Shown here in pieces: positions 34,652 to 44,647 of a stretch of 64,000 bases of DNA. The DNA lies in the NCBI RefSeq assembly GCF_023347535.1, contig NZ_CP094473.1, forward strand, positions 372,001 through 436,000, in the 5' to 3' direction. Each line of letters opens with the position of its first letter. Position 1 is the first letter of the stretch. The notes under the pieces were generated by a model. It saw only the letters and a list, made by a program, of their open reading frames with translations. It did not search any database and was not told the origin of the DNA. Made by a program: the position numbers and the translations under genes. Source of the stretch: Faecalibacterium sp. HTF-F. GTDB lineage: Bacteria; Bacillota; Clostridia; Oscillospirales; Ruminococcaceae.

Positions 34652-35596
34652 TTACGGCCGGAAAGGCAGCGTAAAGATCTGGTTTACCACCACCTCATAC
34701 TCCCACGATTCCCGGGCCTTGCGCAGCTGCTTTTCCAGCTTTTCAGAATCCTCAAATTTGTGGATCAGGTAGAACCAGTGCCCTTTCATCCGGCTGACGG
34801 CGCACCCGGCACTGCCGAACAGCTCGGTGTAGCCGTGGTAAAGGTCATCGAGATAGCCCCGCAGCTCTTCCCGTGCGGCCGGCGCACCGCCGCGCGCCAT
34901 CCGGAACAGGGCAGGGTCCGCAATGATACCGCGCCCCACCATGATGCCGGACAGCTGCGGATACTGCTCTTCCAGCGTGTGCAGGTCGGCGGCAGTGGTC
35001 ACGTCGCCGTTGTAGCACACCGGCATCCTGCACCCGGGCAGGGCGGCAGAAAAGGCCGCACGGTCGGCCTGTCCGCGATACTGCTGACGCATCACGCGCG
35101 GGTGGATGGTCAGCTCACAGATGGGATACTGGTTATAAATGTCCAGAATGGCGGCAAACTCCTCCGGCTTGTCCACACCCAGCCGGGTCTTGACCGAGAT
35201 GGGCCCCTCCGCATTGGCGAACACGGCAGCAAGGAAGGCGTCCAGCTTTGCAAGGTCCCGCAGCATCCCGGAACCCTTGCCCTTGGCCGTCACCGTGCCG
35301 GCTGGACAGCCGAGGTTCAGATTTACCTCAGTGTAGCCCAGTTTGCGCAGTTCGCCGATCATCCATGCGGCCAGCTCTCCGTCCTTTGCCAGCAGCTGCG
35401 GGATCACCGGTGCGCCGGGGTTGGCTGCGGGGGCCAGTTCGGCCATCTTCTTTTTGATGAGTACCCGGTTCTCCGGCGGGGAGAGAAATGGGGCATAGTA
35501 GCGGTCGGCGGCACCGGCGGGGCCGAACCATTTCTGGTGCGCCTGCCGCCACACCCGGTCGGTCAGGCCCTCCATAGGGGCAGCGTAGTAGTTCAT
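34652..35596 (-). CDS. tRNA-dihydrouridine synthase
   Basis: FMN enzyme that reduces uridines in tRNA D-loops using NADPH. Start of barrel YYAAPMEGLTD, the catalytic Cys in VNLNLGCPAG, the PISVKTRLG Lys motif, TIHPRVMRQQYRG with the catalytic-region His, and FMN-phosphate loops YNGDV and GIMVGRGIIADPALF are present. 314 aa. ATG at 35594-35596 with GGAGAT is chosen because the barrel begins at once; a longer frame adds 61 unrelated residues. Which uridine it modifies cannot be told. Stand-alone gene. Confidence 0.92.
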   Translation of the reverse strand: MNYYAAPMEGLTDRVWRQAHQKWFGPAGAADRYYAPFLSPPENRVLIKKKMAELAPAANPGAPVIPQLLAKDGELAAWMIGELRKLGYTEVNLNLGCPAGTVTAKGKGSGMLRDLAKLDAFLAAVFANAEGPISVKTRLGVDKPEEFAAILDIYNQYPICELTIHPRVMRQQYRGQADRAAFSAALPGCRMPVCYNGDVTTAADLHTLEEQYPQLSGIMVGRGIIADPALFRMARGGAPAAREELRGYLDDLYHGYTELFGSAGCAVSRMKGHWFYLIHKFEDSEKLEKQLRKARESWEYEVVVNQIFTLPFRP

Positions 35597-35676
35597 GAGC
35601 AGATCTCCAAAATGTTTGATAGGGCTATTGTAGCATAAATGAAATAGGGCGGCAATGGGGGAGAAGTATCTGCCAT

Positions 35677-35909
35677 GGAAATCAACTTTCCGAATAAAGG
35701 CTTCCCCCGGAAGGGACAGATTCTCCCCGCGCCGGGGAGAAATGTCACCGTAGGTGACAAAGAGGGGAGCAGCTGTCACCGCAGGTGACTAATGAGGGCG
35801 CAGGACAGCAGCATTTTGCCCTAAATACCCCTCATCCGGCGCTACGCGCCACCTTCCCCCCAAGGGGTGAAGGCTTTCGCTCCGGGTCAAGCTACAAAAA
35901 TTGATTTCC
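35677..35909. mobile_element. MITE-like element with terminal inverted repeats, no coding capacity
   Basis: GGAAATCAACTTT (35677-35689) and its inverted near-copy AAAATTGATTTCC (35897-35909) bound about 233 bp. Inside are several GC hairpins (TTCTCCCCGCGCCGGGGAGAA; TGTCACCGTAGGTGACA; GTCACCGCAGGTGAC; CGGCGCTACGCGCC) and AAAGGCTTCCCCC with a near-inverse GGGGTGAAGGCTTT. No open frame of note. The hairpin block with TGTCACC..GGTGACAAAGAGGGG resembles part of the repeat at 56997-57249, so the elements share modules. Confidence 0.65.
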
Positions 35910-35944
35910 GTGAGTATCTGCTCCCGGTGCAGAGCCCGCCGCTG

Positions 35945-36003
35945 CAAAAAAACAGGACCCCGGAACAGCAAGGTACTTTTCATCCCTGCGGTCCCGGGGT
36001 CCG
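35945..36003 (-). terminator. Terminator of the liv operon
   Basis: GGACCCCGGAAC near 35953 pairs with GGTCCCGGGGTCC (35991-36003) around a long loop; on the minus strand it is followed by TTTTTTTGC. About 50 bp past the livF stop. Confidence 0.75.
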
Positions 36004-36050
36004 TCTTATGAGCTTTTGCAGTGCAGAAGCTCTTTTTTGTTTTACAGCGA

Positions 36051-36764
36051 TCAGCCGCCCAGATAGGCGCTGCGCACGCGCTCGTTGGTCAGCAGTTCGG
36101 CACCGGTGCCATCCATGACCACACGGCCCGTCTCAAGGACGTAGGCGCGGTCTGCCACGGAAAGGGCCATCTGCGCGTTCTGCTCCACCAGCAGGATGGT
36201 CATGCCTTCCTTGTGCACATTCTGGATGATGTCGAAGATCTCCTGCACCAGCAGCGGCGAAAGGCCCATGGAGGGCTCGTCCAGCATCAGCATGGAGGCG
36301 TTGCTCATCAGGGCGCGGCCCATAGCCAGCATCTGCTGTTCGCCGCCGGACATGGTGCCAGCCAGCTGCTTGCGGCGCTCCTTCAGGCGGGGGAACAGCT
36401 CAAACACCTTTTCCTTGTTGGGGGCAATGGTGGAGTTGGGCTGGGTGTAGGCACCCATATCCAGATTTTCTTCCACGGTCATGTGCAGGAACACATGGCG
36501 GCCTTCCGGCACGTGGGCAAGGCCCGCTTCCACGATCTTGTGGGCGCGCATGCCCTTGATGCTGCTGCCCTTGTACAGGATGTCGCCGGTCTTGGGCTTC
36601 AGCAGGCCGGAAATGGTCTTCAGGGTGGTGGACTTGCCGGCACCGTTGGCACCGATCAGGGTGACGATCTCGCCCTGATTCACCTCGAAGGAGATGTCCT
36701 TGACGGCGTGGATGTTGCCGTAGTAAACGTTGATGTTATCGACCTTCAGTAACGTATCAGCCAT
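36051..36764 (-). CDS. livF: Branched-chain amino-acid ABC transporter ATPase LivF
   Basis: Second ATPase of a HAAT-type (Liv) importer for leucine, isoleucine and valine. Walker A GANGAGKST (near residue 38), Q-loop, signature MSGGEQQMLAMGRAL and Walker B LMLDEPSMGL are intact; SPLLVQEIFDII follows as in LivF. 237 aa is usual. It starts 3 bp after the livG stop. Last gene of the five-gene operon. Confidence 0.96.
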   Translation of the reverse strand: MADTLLKVDNINVYYGNIHAVKDISFEVNQGEIVTLIGANGAGKSTTLKTISGLLKPKTGDILYKGSSIKGMRAHKIVEAGLAHVPEGRHVFLHMTVEENLDMGAYTQPNSTIAPNKEKVFELFPRLKERRKQLAGTMSGGEQQMLAMGRALMSNASMLMLDEPSMGLSPLLVQEIFDIIQNVHKEGMTILLVEQNAQMALSVADRAYVLETGRVVMDGTGAELLTNERVRSAYLGG

Positions 36765-36767
36765 GTG

Positions 36768-37607
36768 TCAGCCCTCCTTCTTGCCCAGATAGGCCTCAAT
36801 GACCTGCGGGTTGTTGCGGATCTCATCCGGCGTGCCCTTGGCGATGATGCGGCCGAAGTTCAGCACGGCGATGCCTTCGCAGATGCCCATGACCAGACTC
36901 ATGTCATGCTCGATCAGCAGCACGGCGATGTTGAACTCGTCGCGGATGCGGCGGATGGTCTCGGTCAGCTCTGCGGTCTCAGAGGGGTTCATACCGGCAG
37001 CAGGCTCGTCCAGCAGCAGCAGCTTCGGGCTGGTGGCCAGTGCACGCATGATCTCCAGACGGCGCTGTGCGCCGTAGGGCAGGCTGCCGGCCTGAACATT
37101 GGCAAGGTCTGCCATGTGGAAGATATCCAGCAGCTCCAGAGCACGTTCGGTGCACTTCTTCTCTTCCTTCCAGTAGTTGGGCAGGCGGATCAGGGAGGAG
37201 GCCAGATTGTACTTCATGGATTCATGCAGGCCCACCTTGATGTTGTCGATGACGCTCAGTTCCTTGAACAGGCGGATGTTCTGGAAGGTGCGGGCCACGC
37301 CCATGCGGTTGACCTGATAGGTCTTTTTGCCGGCGGTGGGCATGCCATCGATCAGGATGGAGCCGCGGGTGGGCTGGTAGACGTTGGTCAGCAGGTTGAA
37401 CACGGTGGTCTTGCCGGCACCGTTGGGGCCGATCAGACCGGTGATCTCGTTGCGGCCGATCATCAGGTTGAAGCCGTCCACGGCGGTCAGACCGCCGAAG
37501 TCGATGCCCAGCTCACGCACGTCCAGAATGGGCTTTTTGTCCTTGTCGCGGTCGGTCAGGAAGCCGCCGGAGGGCACACTGTGTAACTTGGTCTGGAACT
37601 CACTCAT
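36768..37607 (-). CDS. livG: Branched-chain amino-acid ABC transporter ATPase LivG
   Basis: First ATPase of the Liv importer. Walker A GPNGAGKTT, the LivG-type insert with GVARTFQNIRLFKELSVIDN, signature LPYGAQRRLEIMRALAT and Walker B LLLDEPAAGMNP are present. 279 aa from ATG at 37605-37607, which has AGGAGGG eight bases upstream; a GTG nine bases earlier lies too close to that site. The start overlaps the livM end by 8 bp (ATGAGTGA), indicating coupling. The C-terminal extension NNPQVIEAYLGKKEG is typical. Confidence 0.96.
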   Translation of the reverse strand: MSEFQTKLHSVPSGGFLTDRDKDKKPILDVRELGIDFGGLTAVDGFNLMIGRNEITGLIGPNGAGKTTVFNLLTNVYQPTRGSILIDGMPTAGKKTYQVNRMGVARTFQNIRLFKELSVIDNIKVGLHESMKYNLASSLIRLPNYWKEEKKCTERALELLDIFHMADLANVQAGSLPYGAQRRLEIMRALATSPKLLLLDEPAAGMNPSETAELTETIRRIRDEFNIAVLLIEHDMSLVMGICEGIAVLNFGRIIAKGTPDEIRNNPQVIEAYLGKKEG

Positions 37608-38631
37608 GGTCTGCACCCTCCTTTGCTTTCTTGCGGAACAGCTCGCCGTTCATGATCTTTTCCACGATGCGGCTCATGGAGAAGTCATAGCTGCCGAGCA
37701 GTCCGCCCGGGCGGAAGATCATCATCAGGATCAGCACCAGCGAGTAGACCACCATGCGGTAGCTCTCAAAGCTGCGGGTAGCCTCGGGCAGGATGGTCAG
37801 CACGGTCGCGGACAGGATGGAGCCCAGCATGGAGCCCATGCCGCCCAGAACCACCATGACCAGAATCTCGATGGACTTCATAAAGCCGAAGGTGGAGGGG
37901 TCCAGAACGCCCAGATAGCAGGCGTACAGACCGCCGGCCAGACCGGCGAAGGCAGCCGAGAAGGCAAAGGCCATGACCTTATAATAAGTAGTCTGGATGC
38001 CGCAGCTCTCGGCAGCGATCTCGTTGTCGCGGATGGCCAGCACGGCGCGGCCATGACGGCTCTTCATCATGGCGTGGATGGCAAAGCAGGTGATGACCAC
38101 GCACAGGAACACGTTCCAGTAGTTGGAATATTTGGGAATGTTCTTCAGGCCCTTGGCACCGTAGAACAGCTTGAAGCCCAGCACATCATCGATGTTGTTC
38201 AGGGTGATGCGGATGATCTCGCCAAAGCCCAGCGTCAGGATGGCCAGATAGTCACCGGTCAGGCGCAGGGCGGGAATGCCGATCAGCACGCCGAACAGCG
38301 CAGCCACGATGCAGGCCAGAACCAGACCCACGACAAAAGCGACGCCGGAGGGCAGATTGCTGTACTTGGTGAACAAAGCGCAGGTGTAGGCACCCACAGC
38401 CATGAAACCGGCATGGCCCAGCGGCAGCTGGCCCAGATAACCGGTGGCGATGTTCAGCGAGACAGCCAGAATGATGTTGATGCCCACGGTGAGCAGCACC
38501 TTGTTCTGGTAGGTGGACAGCACGTTCTGGGTGAGGAAGGACAGGCCCACGAACAGCAGAGCCACCAGCACGGCGTTCATCAGGTAGCGCACGGGCATTT
38601 TGAGCGTTTTGCGTTTGGTATTCATCTTCAT
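37600..38631 (-). CDS. livM: Branched-chain amino-acid ABC transporter permease LivM
   Basis: Membrane subunit, 343 aa, eight or more helices. GYLGQLPLGHAGFMAVGAY and the EAA-like cytoplasmic loop with RDNEIAAESCGI...KVMAFAFSAAFAGLAGGLYA are LivM hallmarks. ATG at 38629-38631 (AAGGAGGG upstream) chosen over a longer frame. Coupled to livG by overlap, and 7 bp after the livH stop. Confidence 0.95.
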   Translation of the reverse strand: MKMNTKRKTLKMPVRYLMNAVLVALLFVGLSFLTQNVLSTYQNKVLLTVGINIILAVSLNIATGYLGQLPLGHAGFMAVGAYTCALFTKYSNLPSGVAFVVGLVLACIVAALFGVLIGIPALRLTGDYLAILTLGFGEIIRITLNNIDDVLGFKLFYGAKGLKNIPKYSNYWNVFLCVVITCFAIHAMMKSRHGRAVLAIRDNEIAAESCGIQTTYYKVMAFAFSAAFAGLAGGLYACYLGVLDPSTFGFMKSIEILVMVVLGGMGSMLGSILSATVLTILPEATRSFESYRMVVYSLVLILMMIFRPGGLLGSYDFSMSRIVEKIMNGELFRKKAKEGADHE

Positions 38632-38638
38632 GCCCTCC

Positions 38639-39517
38639 TTACACCTTTTCCTGAACCTTGCGGCCAAGGAAGCCGGTGGGCTTGACCAGCAGCACGATGA
38701 TCAGGATCGCAAATGTGACGGCATCCTTCCATGCGGAAAGGCCGATGGCGGAAACAAAGCACTCGCACAGGCCGATGGCGATGCCGCCGATCATGGCACC
38801 GGGAATGGAGCCGATGCCGCCCAGAACGGCTGCAACGAAGGCCTTCAGGCCCAGCATGGAGCCCATGGTGGGGGTTGCCTGCGGGTAAGAGCAGCAGTAC
38901 AGCACCGAGCCGATGCCGGCCAGAGCGGAACCCACCGCAAAGGTAAAGGAAATGGTGCTGTTGACATTGATGCCCATCAGGCGGGCAGCGTCCATATCCT
39001 CAGAGACGGCGCGCATGGCCTTGCCGAGCTTGGTCTTCTGCACCAGAAAGGTCAGCACCAGCATGGACAGCACCGTGACCAGCAGGGTGATGATGGAGGT
39101 GAGGCCCAGCGGCACCGAGCCGATGCGGAAGGTCTGGTTGGTGTAGTAGGCCGGAATGACCTTTGCACCGGAGCCCAGGATCAGCTCGGCGGCGTACTCC
39201 AGGAAGAAGGACACGCCGATGGCAGTGATCAGCAGGGAGATACGGGGCGCGCTGCGCAGCGGGGTGTAGGCGATCTTTTCGATCACGACACCCAGCAGCG
39301 TGCAGGTGATGATGGTGGCGCACACAGCGGTGACCGGGCCAAGGCCCAGCTGGTTCATCACGAACCAGGACATGTATGCACCAACCATGATGACATCGCC
39401 ATGGGCAAAGTTCAGCAGCAGGATGATGCCGTACACCATGCTGTAACCCAGTGCGATCAGTGCATAGATGCTGCCAAGGGACAGGCCGTTGATCAGCTGG
39501 CTAAAAAACACTGTCAT
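38639..39517 (-). CDS. livH: Branched-chain amino-acid ABC transporter permease LivH
   Basis: Membrane subunit, 292 aa. Starts FFSQLINGLSLGSIYALIALGYSMVYGI with NFAHGDVIMVGAY, the classic LivH N-terminus; the loop AMRAVSEDMDAARLMGINVN carries the ATPase-contacting EAA-like motif. ATG at 39515-39517 with AAGGAAG; a longer frame with 36 extra residues has no support. Preceded by a hairpin attenuator that separates it from livJ. Confidence 0.95.
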   Translation of the reverse strand: MTVFFSQLINGLSLGSIYALIALGYSMVYGIILLLNFAHGDVIMVGAYMSWFVMNQLGLGPVTAVCATIITCTLLGVVIEKIAYTPLRSAPRISLLITAIGVSFFLEYAAELILGSGAKVIPAYYTNQTFRIGSVPLGLTSIITLLVTVLSMLVLTFLVQKTKLGKAMRAVSEDMDAARLMGINVNSTISFTFAVGSALAGIGSVLYCCSYPQATPTMGSMLGLKAFVAAVLGGIGSIPGAMIGGIAIGLCECFVSAIGLSAWKDAVTFAILIIVLLVKPTGFLGRKVQEKV

Positions 39518-39575
39518 GGACTGATACTTCCTTTCTTTGCGGCGGAGGACCCGCCTTTTGGGATACACTTTTTTA

Positions 39576-39624
39576 CCAAAAAAGCGGAGACAGCCGAGCA
39601 AAACCTGTTCCGGCGGTCTCCGCA
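39576..39624 (-). terminator. Intra-operon terminator/attenuator between livJ and livH
   Basis: GCGGAGAC pairs with GTCTCCGC around a GC loop (CCGCCGG/..CGG); on the minus strand it is followed by TTTTTTGG. Partial termination here would keep binding protein in excess over membrane subunits. Confidence 0.7.
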
Positions 39625-39687
39625 ATGGGTCATTTATTTCTGATTGCTGCCTTCATGCCGCACACCGGTGCGCAGGATCAAAGCAGA

Positions 39688-40893
39688 TCAGAACATTTCC
39701 TTCAGAACGGGGGTTGCACCGTCGAAGCACAGGATAGCGGTCTGCTTGACGGGGTTGTGGTGCTCATCAAAGGTGAAGGTGCCGGTGATGCCATCGATGG
39801 TGCCGCCTGCGATGGCGTCGATGACGGCCTGCTTGTAGTCGTCATCGCCAGCAGCCAGACCGGCATCCTCAGCAGCCTGAATGCCGTAGACAACGGTCAT
39901 GGCAGCATCGTAGCCCAGAGGAGCGAAGCCGTTGGGGTACTCCTCGCCGTACTCGGCCTTGTAGGCGTTCTCAAAGTCGGGGTTGGAGCCCTTTGCGTAG
40001 TTTGCGCAGAAGTAGGCGTCCTTCAGCTGGTCGGCCGTTGCGTAGCCTTCCAGACCATCCCAGCCGTCGCCGCCCAGGAAGGGAACTGCCAGACCGACGC
40101 TCTCAGCCTGAGCCAGGATCTGACCGACTTCCTGATAGTAGTTGGGGCAGAACACCACTTCGGGAGCCTTGCCCAGAATGGTGGTCAGCTGGGTCTTGTA
40201 GTCCACATCGCCCTCGGAGTAGGTCTCCTGATCGACGATGGTGCCGCCCAGGCTCTCGAACTCGTTGACGAAGTTCTCTGCCAGACCCTCGTTGTAGTCA
40301 GCGCCCTTCTGGAAGATGACAGCTGCCTTGGTGTAGCCCAGCTTCTGGTAAGCGTAGTCAGCCATCTTGATGCCCTGGAACGGGTCGGTGAAGGTTGCGC
40401 GGAACACATTCTCGTTCACGGTGTCGGTCTCGGCATCGTAGGTGACAGCCTCGGCGGTAGCGGAAGCGGTGACCATGGGCATGTTGTAGTCTGCGCTCTC
40501 GGCAGCAAGTGCCAGAGTCGGGGTGGTGGTAACATCGCCCACCAGTGCGGTGATGCCCTGATCGCACATCTTGGTGAAGCAGGTGACAGCCTGCGTTGCA
40601 TCGCCCTGCTCATCCATGGTGATGATCTCCAGCTGCTTGCCGTTGATGCCGCCCTTTTCGTTGACCTGCTTCAGGTACAGGGTAGCACCGTTGATGACAG
40701 CCAGACCGTAAACGGAAACATCGCCGGTCATGGGGCCCAGAACACCGACCTTGATGGTGTCGCCGGAAGCGGCAGCATCAGCACCGGAAGCAGCAGTGCT
40801 GCTGGAAGAACCGCCGCAGGCGGTCAGAACGCCGGCTGCAGCAACAACGCCAGCAGCGGCCAGAAAATTACGACGAGAAATCATCTTTTTCAT
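39688..40893 (-). CDS. livJ: Branched-chain amino-acid ABC transporter binding protein LivJ-like lipoprotein
   Basis: Extracytoplasmic receptor of the Liv importer, 401 aa. Signal with SRRNF and a lipobox (LTAC), then an Ser/Ala linker, then a type I periplasmic-binding fold: KVGVLGPMTGDVSVYG, the Ser/Thr amino-acid-binding loop near VTASATAEAVTYD, and NGFAPLGYDAAMTVVYG. ATG at 40891-40893 with AAGGAGG. First gene of the operon; promoter TTGCGC/TATAAT at 40985-41013. Substrate in this exact system could also be other aliphatic amino acids. Confidence 0.95.
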   Translation of the reverse strand: MKKMISRRNFLAAAGVVAAAGVLTACGGSSSSTAASGADAAASGDTIKVGVLGPMTGDVSVYGLAVINGATLYLKQVNEKGGINGKQLEIITMDEQGDATQAVTCFTKMCDQGITALVGDVTTTPTLALAAESADYNMPMVTASATAEAVTYDAETDTVNENVFRATFTDPFQGIKMADYAYQKLGYTKAAVIFQKGADYNEGLAENFVNEFESLGGTIVDQETYSEGDVDYKTQLTTILGKAPEVVFCPNYYQEVGQILAQAESVGLAVPFLGGDGWDGLEGYATADQLKDAYFCANYAKGSNPDFENAYKAEYGEEYPNGFAPLGYDAAMTVVYGIQAAEDAGLAAGDDDYKQAVIDAIAGGTIDGITGTFTFDEHHNPVKQTAILCFDGATPVLKEMF

Positions 40894-40984
40894 AGTGAAT
40901 TTCCTCCTTGGGAACATTCGTGATTCAATTATAAAAACGGAAGCAAGGCCCCTTCCCTCAAAGCGACCTTGCTTCGTTATCAAT

Positions 40985-41013
40985 ATTATAGACCCGCCGC
41001 CGCAAATGCGCAA
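40985..41013 (-). promoter_or_regulatory. livJ promoter
   Basis: Minus-strand TTGCGC (41008-41013) and TATAAT (40985-40990), 17-bp spacer. The 140 bp upstream to 41158 repeat TTTGTG/CACAAA half-sites (e.g. CACAAACCGTCC, TTTGTGGACTTTG, CACAAATTG), possibly an operator array. Confidence 0.6.
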
Positions 41014-41158
41014 TTCACAAACCGTCCATACTTTTGGCTTCCATTTGTGGACTTTGTTGACAAAATGGCTAAAACCACACAGATGTTTTTGTGCACTATT
41101 TCAAGTTGTTCATTTCATTTGTGTGTCAGGTGAATCAAATTCACAAATTGCAAAAGGG

Positions 41159-42580
41159 TTACAGGGTCTCCATTTCGGCGTCTGCGGCAAACGCAGCCTC
41201 AGCACGCGCCCTAGCAGCTTCGCCCTCTGCTTCCGCTTTGGCCGGAGACTCTGCAAGGACCTTGCGGATGGCGGTAAAGTAGAACACCAGCGACAGACCG
41301 GTGCCGATGCACCAGCCCACAGGCCATGCCATCCAGATGCCGGTGGAGCCCAGCGCGGTGCTGCTGAGCACGATGGCAATGCCGACGCGCAGGATCAGAT
41401 CGGAGAAGGTGGCGATCATAAAGCGCACCATCATGCCACAGCCGCGCAGGATGCCGTCGGTGACCAGCTTGACCGACACCACGAAGTAGAAGGGGGACAG
41501 GATGCGCAAAAACAGCATACCGGTGTCGATGGCCGGGCCCTGCGGGTCATTCATGAACAGCAGCAGCAGGAAGCGGCCGAAGAAGAAGTACAGGAGCACG
41601 ATGGGCACGCAGATGATCCACACCAGATTGCGGCCTGCACCAAAGCCCTCGTGCACACGGTCCATCTTGCCGGCACCCATGTTCTGGGAGGTGTAGTTGG
41701 AAATGCCGTTGCCCAGAGTGGTGAAGGAGGTGATGACCATATTGTTCAGCTTGACCGCTGCGGAGTAACCGGCGATGACGCTGGCACCAAAGGTGTTGAT
41801 GACGCTCTGCAGGATGATGTTGCCCACCGAGACGAAGCTCTGCTGCAGGATGCTGGGGATGGCGACCATGGCTACCTTGCCCAGCATGTTCCATGAGAAG
41901 AGCACCACCTTGTGTGTGGACTTGAAGGCACCGATGCGGCGGAACACCACCACCATGGCCAGCACGCAGCTCACGCCCTGGCACAGGAAGGTGGCCCATG
42001 CCACACCGGCTACGCCCATCTTGAAACCGGCCACGAACAGGATATCCACGCCGATGTTGGACAGGGACGAGACTGCCAGAAAATAGAAGGGTGTTTTGCT
42101 GTCGCCCAGAGCGGAGAAGATGCCGGTGGCGATGTTGTAGAAGAACATGAAGGGCAGGCCCAGCACGTAGATATCCAGATACAGCGAAGAATCTGCAAGG
42201 ATCTCCTCCGGGGTGTTGATGAGCTCCAGCAGGCCGTGGCAGCCCACCAGACCGATCAGCATCAGCACCGCACACAGCACCGCAGAGCCGATCAGCGAGG
42301 TGTAGACCGAGGTCTTCATTTCGTCGTAATCCTTGGCGCCAAAATAGCGGGACACGATAACCGAGCAGCCGATGTTGCAGCCAAAAGCAAATGCAATGAA
42401 GATCAGGGTGATCTCATAGCTGTTGCCCACAGCAGCCAATGCGTTTTCGCCGATGAACTTGCCGGCAACAAGGCTGTCGGCAATGTTGTACAGCTGCTGG
42501 AAAATGATGCTGCCGAACATGGGCAGGCAGAACTGCCACAAAACCTGTGACGGCTTGCCTACCGTCAGATCCTTATTCAT
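41159..42580 (-). CDS. MATE-family efflux transporter
   Basis: Na+- or H+-coupled multidrug/toxin extrusion protein, 473 aa, twelve helices. Typical MATE features: QVLWQFCLPMFGSIIFQQLYNIADSLVAGKFIG at the N-terminus, and LGDSKTPFYF and FGASVIAGYSAAVKLNNMV in the two halves. ATG at 42578-42580 with GAGGAGG chosen; a longer frame adds 34 residues. The C-terminal 35 residues are Ala/Glu-rich and atypical. Substrate unknown. Promoter at 42630-42658. Confidence 0.93.
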   Translation of the reverse strand: MNKDLTVGKPSQVLWQFCLPMFGSIIFQQLYNIADSLVAGKFIGENALAAVGNSYEITLIFIAFAFGCNIGCSVIVSRYFGAKDYDEMKTSVYTSLIGSAVLCAVLMLIGLVGCHGLLELINTPEEILADSSLYLDIYVLGLPFMFFYNIATGIFSALGDSKTPFYFLAVSSLSNIGVDILFVAGFKMGVAGVAWATFLCQGVSCVLAMVVVFRRIGAFKSTHKVVLFSWNMLGKVAMVAIPSILQQSFVSVGNIILQSVINTFGASVIAGYSAAVKLNNMVITSFTTLGNGISNYTSQNMGAGKMDRVHEGFGAGRNLVWIICVPIVLLYFFFGRFLLLLFMNDPQGPAIDTGMLFLRILSPFYFVVSVKLVTDGILRGCGMMVRFMIATFSDLILRVGIAIVLSSTALGSTGIWMAWPVGWCIGTGLSLVFYFTAIRKVLAESPAKAEAEGEAARARAEAAFAADAEMETL

Positions 42581-42629
42581 ATGTAGATCCTCCTCTATCC
42601 TGTAAAAAACATGATCCGAACCAAAACAG

Positions 42630-42658
42630 AGTATAGAACGACCCTGCCAAAAAGTAAA
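42630..42658 (-). promoter_or_regulatory. MATE gene promoter
   Basis: Minus-strand TTTACT (42653-42658) and TATACT (42630-42635), 17-bp spacer, about 50 bp before the ATG. Confidence 0.6.
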
Positions 42659-42847
42659 GAAAAATTTTGGCGTATCTGCCATACGAAATTTACATGGTTA
42701 GTACAACGCATCCCTGCTTTGCAAAGGGGCAGACTATTCATACGCTTTTTCTCCCCTGCCCGGTGCCGCGGCCACGTTCTGACGGCCTGCAGACTTCTGT
42801 TTTGCGTCCGGTCAAAAGTTTATGCCTGCAAACATGCGCACCGGCTC

Positions 42848-42876
42848 TTGCACCGGGGCACAAAGCGTGGTAGGAT
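42848..42876 (+). promoter_or_regulatory. Enolase gene promoter
   Basis: TTGCAC (42848-42853) and TAGGAT (42871-42876), 17-bp spacer. The 100-nt leader contains a GC-rich hairpin (GTCTGCCCGCCCGGGCAG). The rest of the 396-bp gap 42581-42976 holds the divergent MATE promoter and nothing else recognised. Confidence 0.6.
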
Positions 42877-42898
42877 ATTCTTGGTTAGTTAGATATAA

Positions 42899-44275
<1,377 letters not shown>

Positions 44276-44301
44276 GCGGCCCATCGCGCCAACTGCTCCC
44301 A

Positions 44302-44344
44302 TGGCACCTGTACTGCTTTTTCGGTGGTACGGGTGCTTTTTGTT
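44302..44344 (+). terminator. Terminator after eno
   Basis: GCACCTGTAC (44304-44313) pairs with GTACGGGTGC (44327-44336), followed by TTTTTGTTT. Confidence 0.85.
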
Positions 44345-44480
44345 TAAAGGCTGCCAATTTTTTCCTGCAATCTTCTGTGCGGCCCGGACGTATCTCTGGC
44401 AGAACGGCCCGGAAGACCGCTCCGAAGGTTTGTCCTTTGCGCGGGCGCTGGTCCGGAATCACACAAAGGAGAAGAACTTC

Positions 44481-44570
44481 ATGTTATCTGCTATTTTACT
44501 GCTTTCCAAGCTGCTGGGCGAAGGCAGCCTGCTCAAGCTGCTGCTGTTTCTCTTGAAATTCGCAAAATAA
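44481..44570 (+). CDS. Putative 29-residue leucine-rich hydrophobic peptide
   Basis: ATG at 44481 preceded by AAAGGAGAA at good spacing; 29 codons, 13 of them Leu, with lysines at both flanks and at the C-terminus (MLSAILLLSKLLGEG, then a second hydrophobic helix ending KFAK). It lies in the 370-bp gap between the eno terminator and the Ig-like gene. Could be a membrane micro-protein, a type I toxin-like peptide, a leader peptide or chance. No homology can be judged at this length. Confidence 0.4.
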   Translation: MLSAILLLSKLLGEGSLLKLLLFLLKFAK

Positions 44571-44647
44571 CTAGAAAAGTTCACACAAATGGGGTATTAT
44601 AAGGATGGAAAGCTGTAGAGATTGCAGCGCGAAGGGAGGAAACCTTT

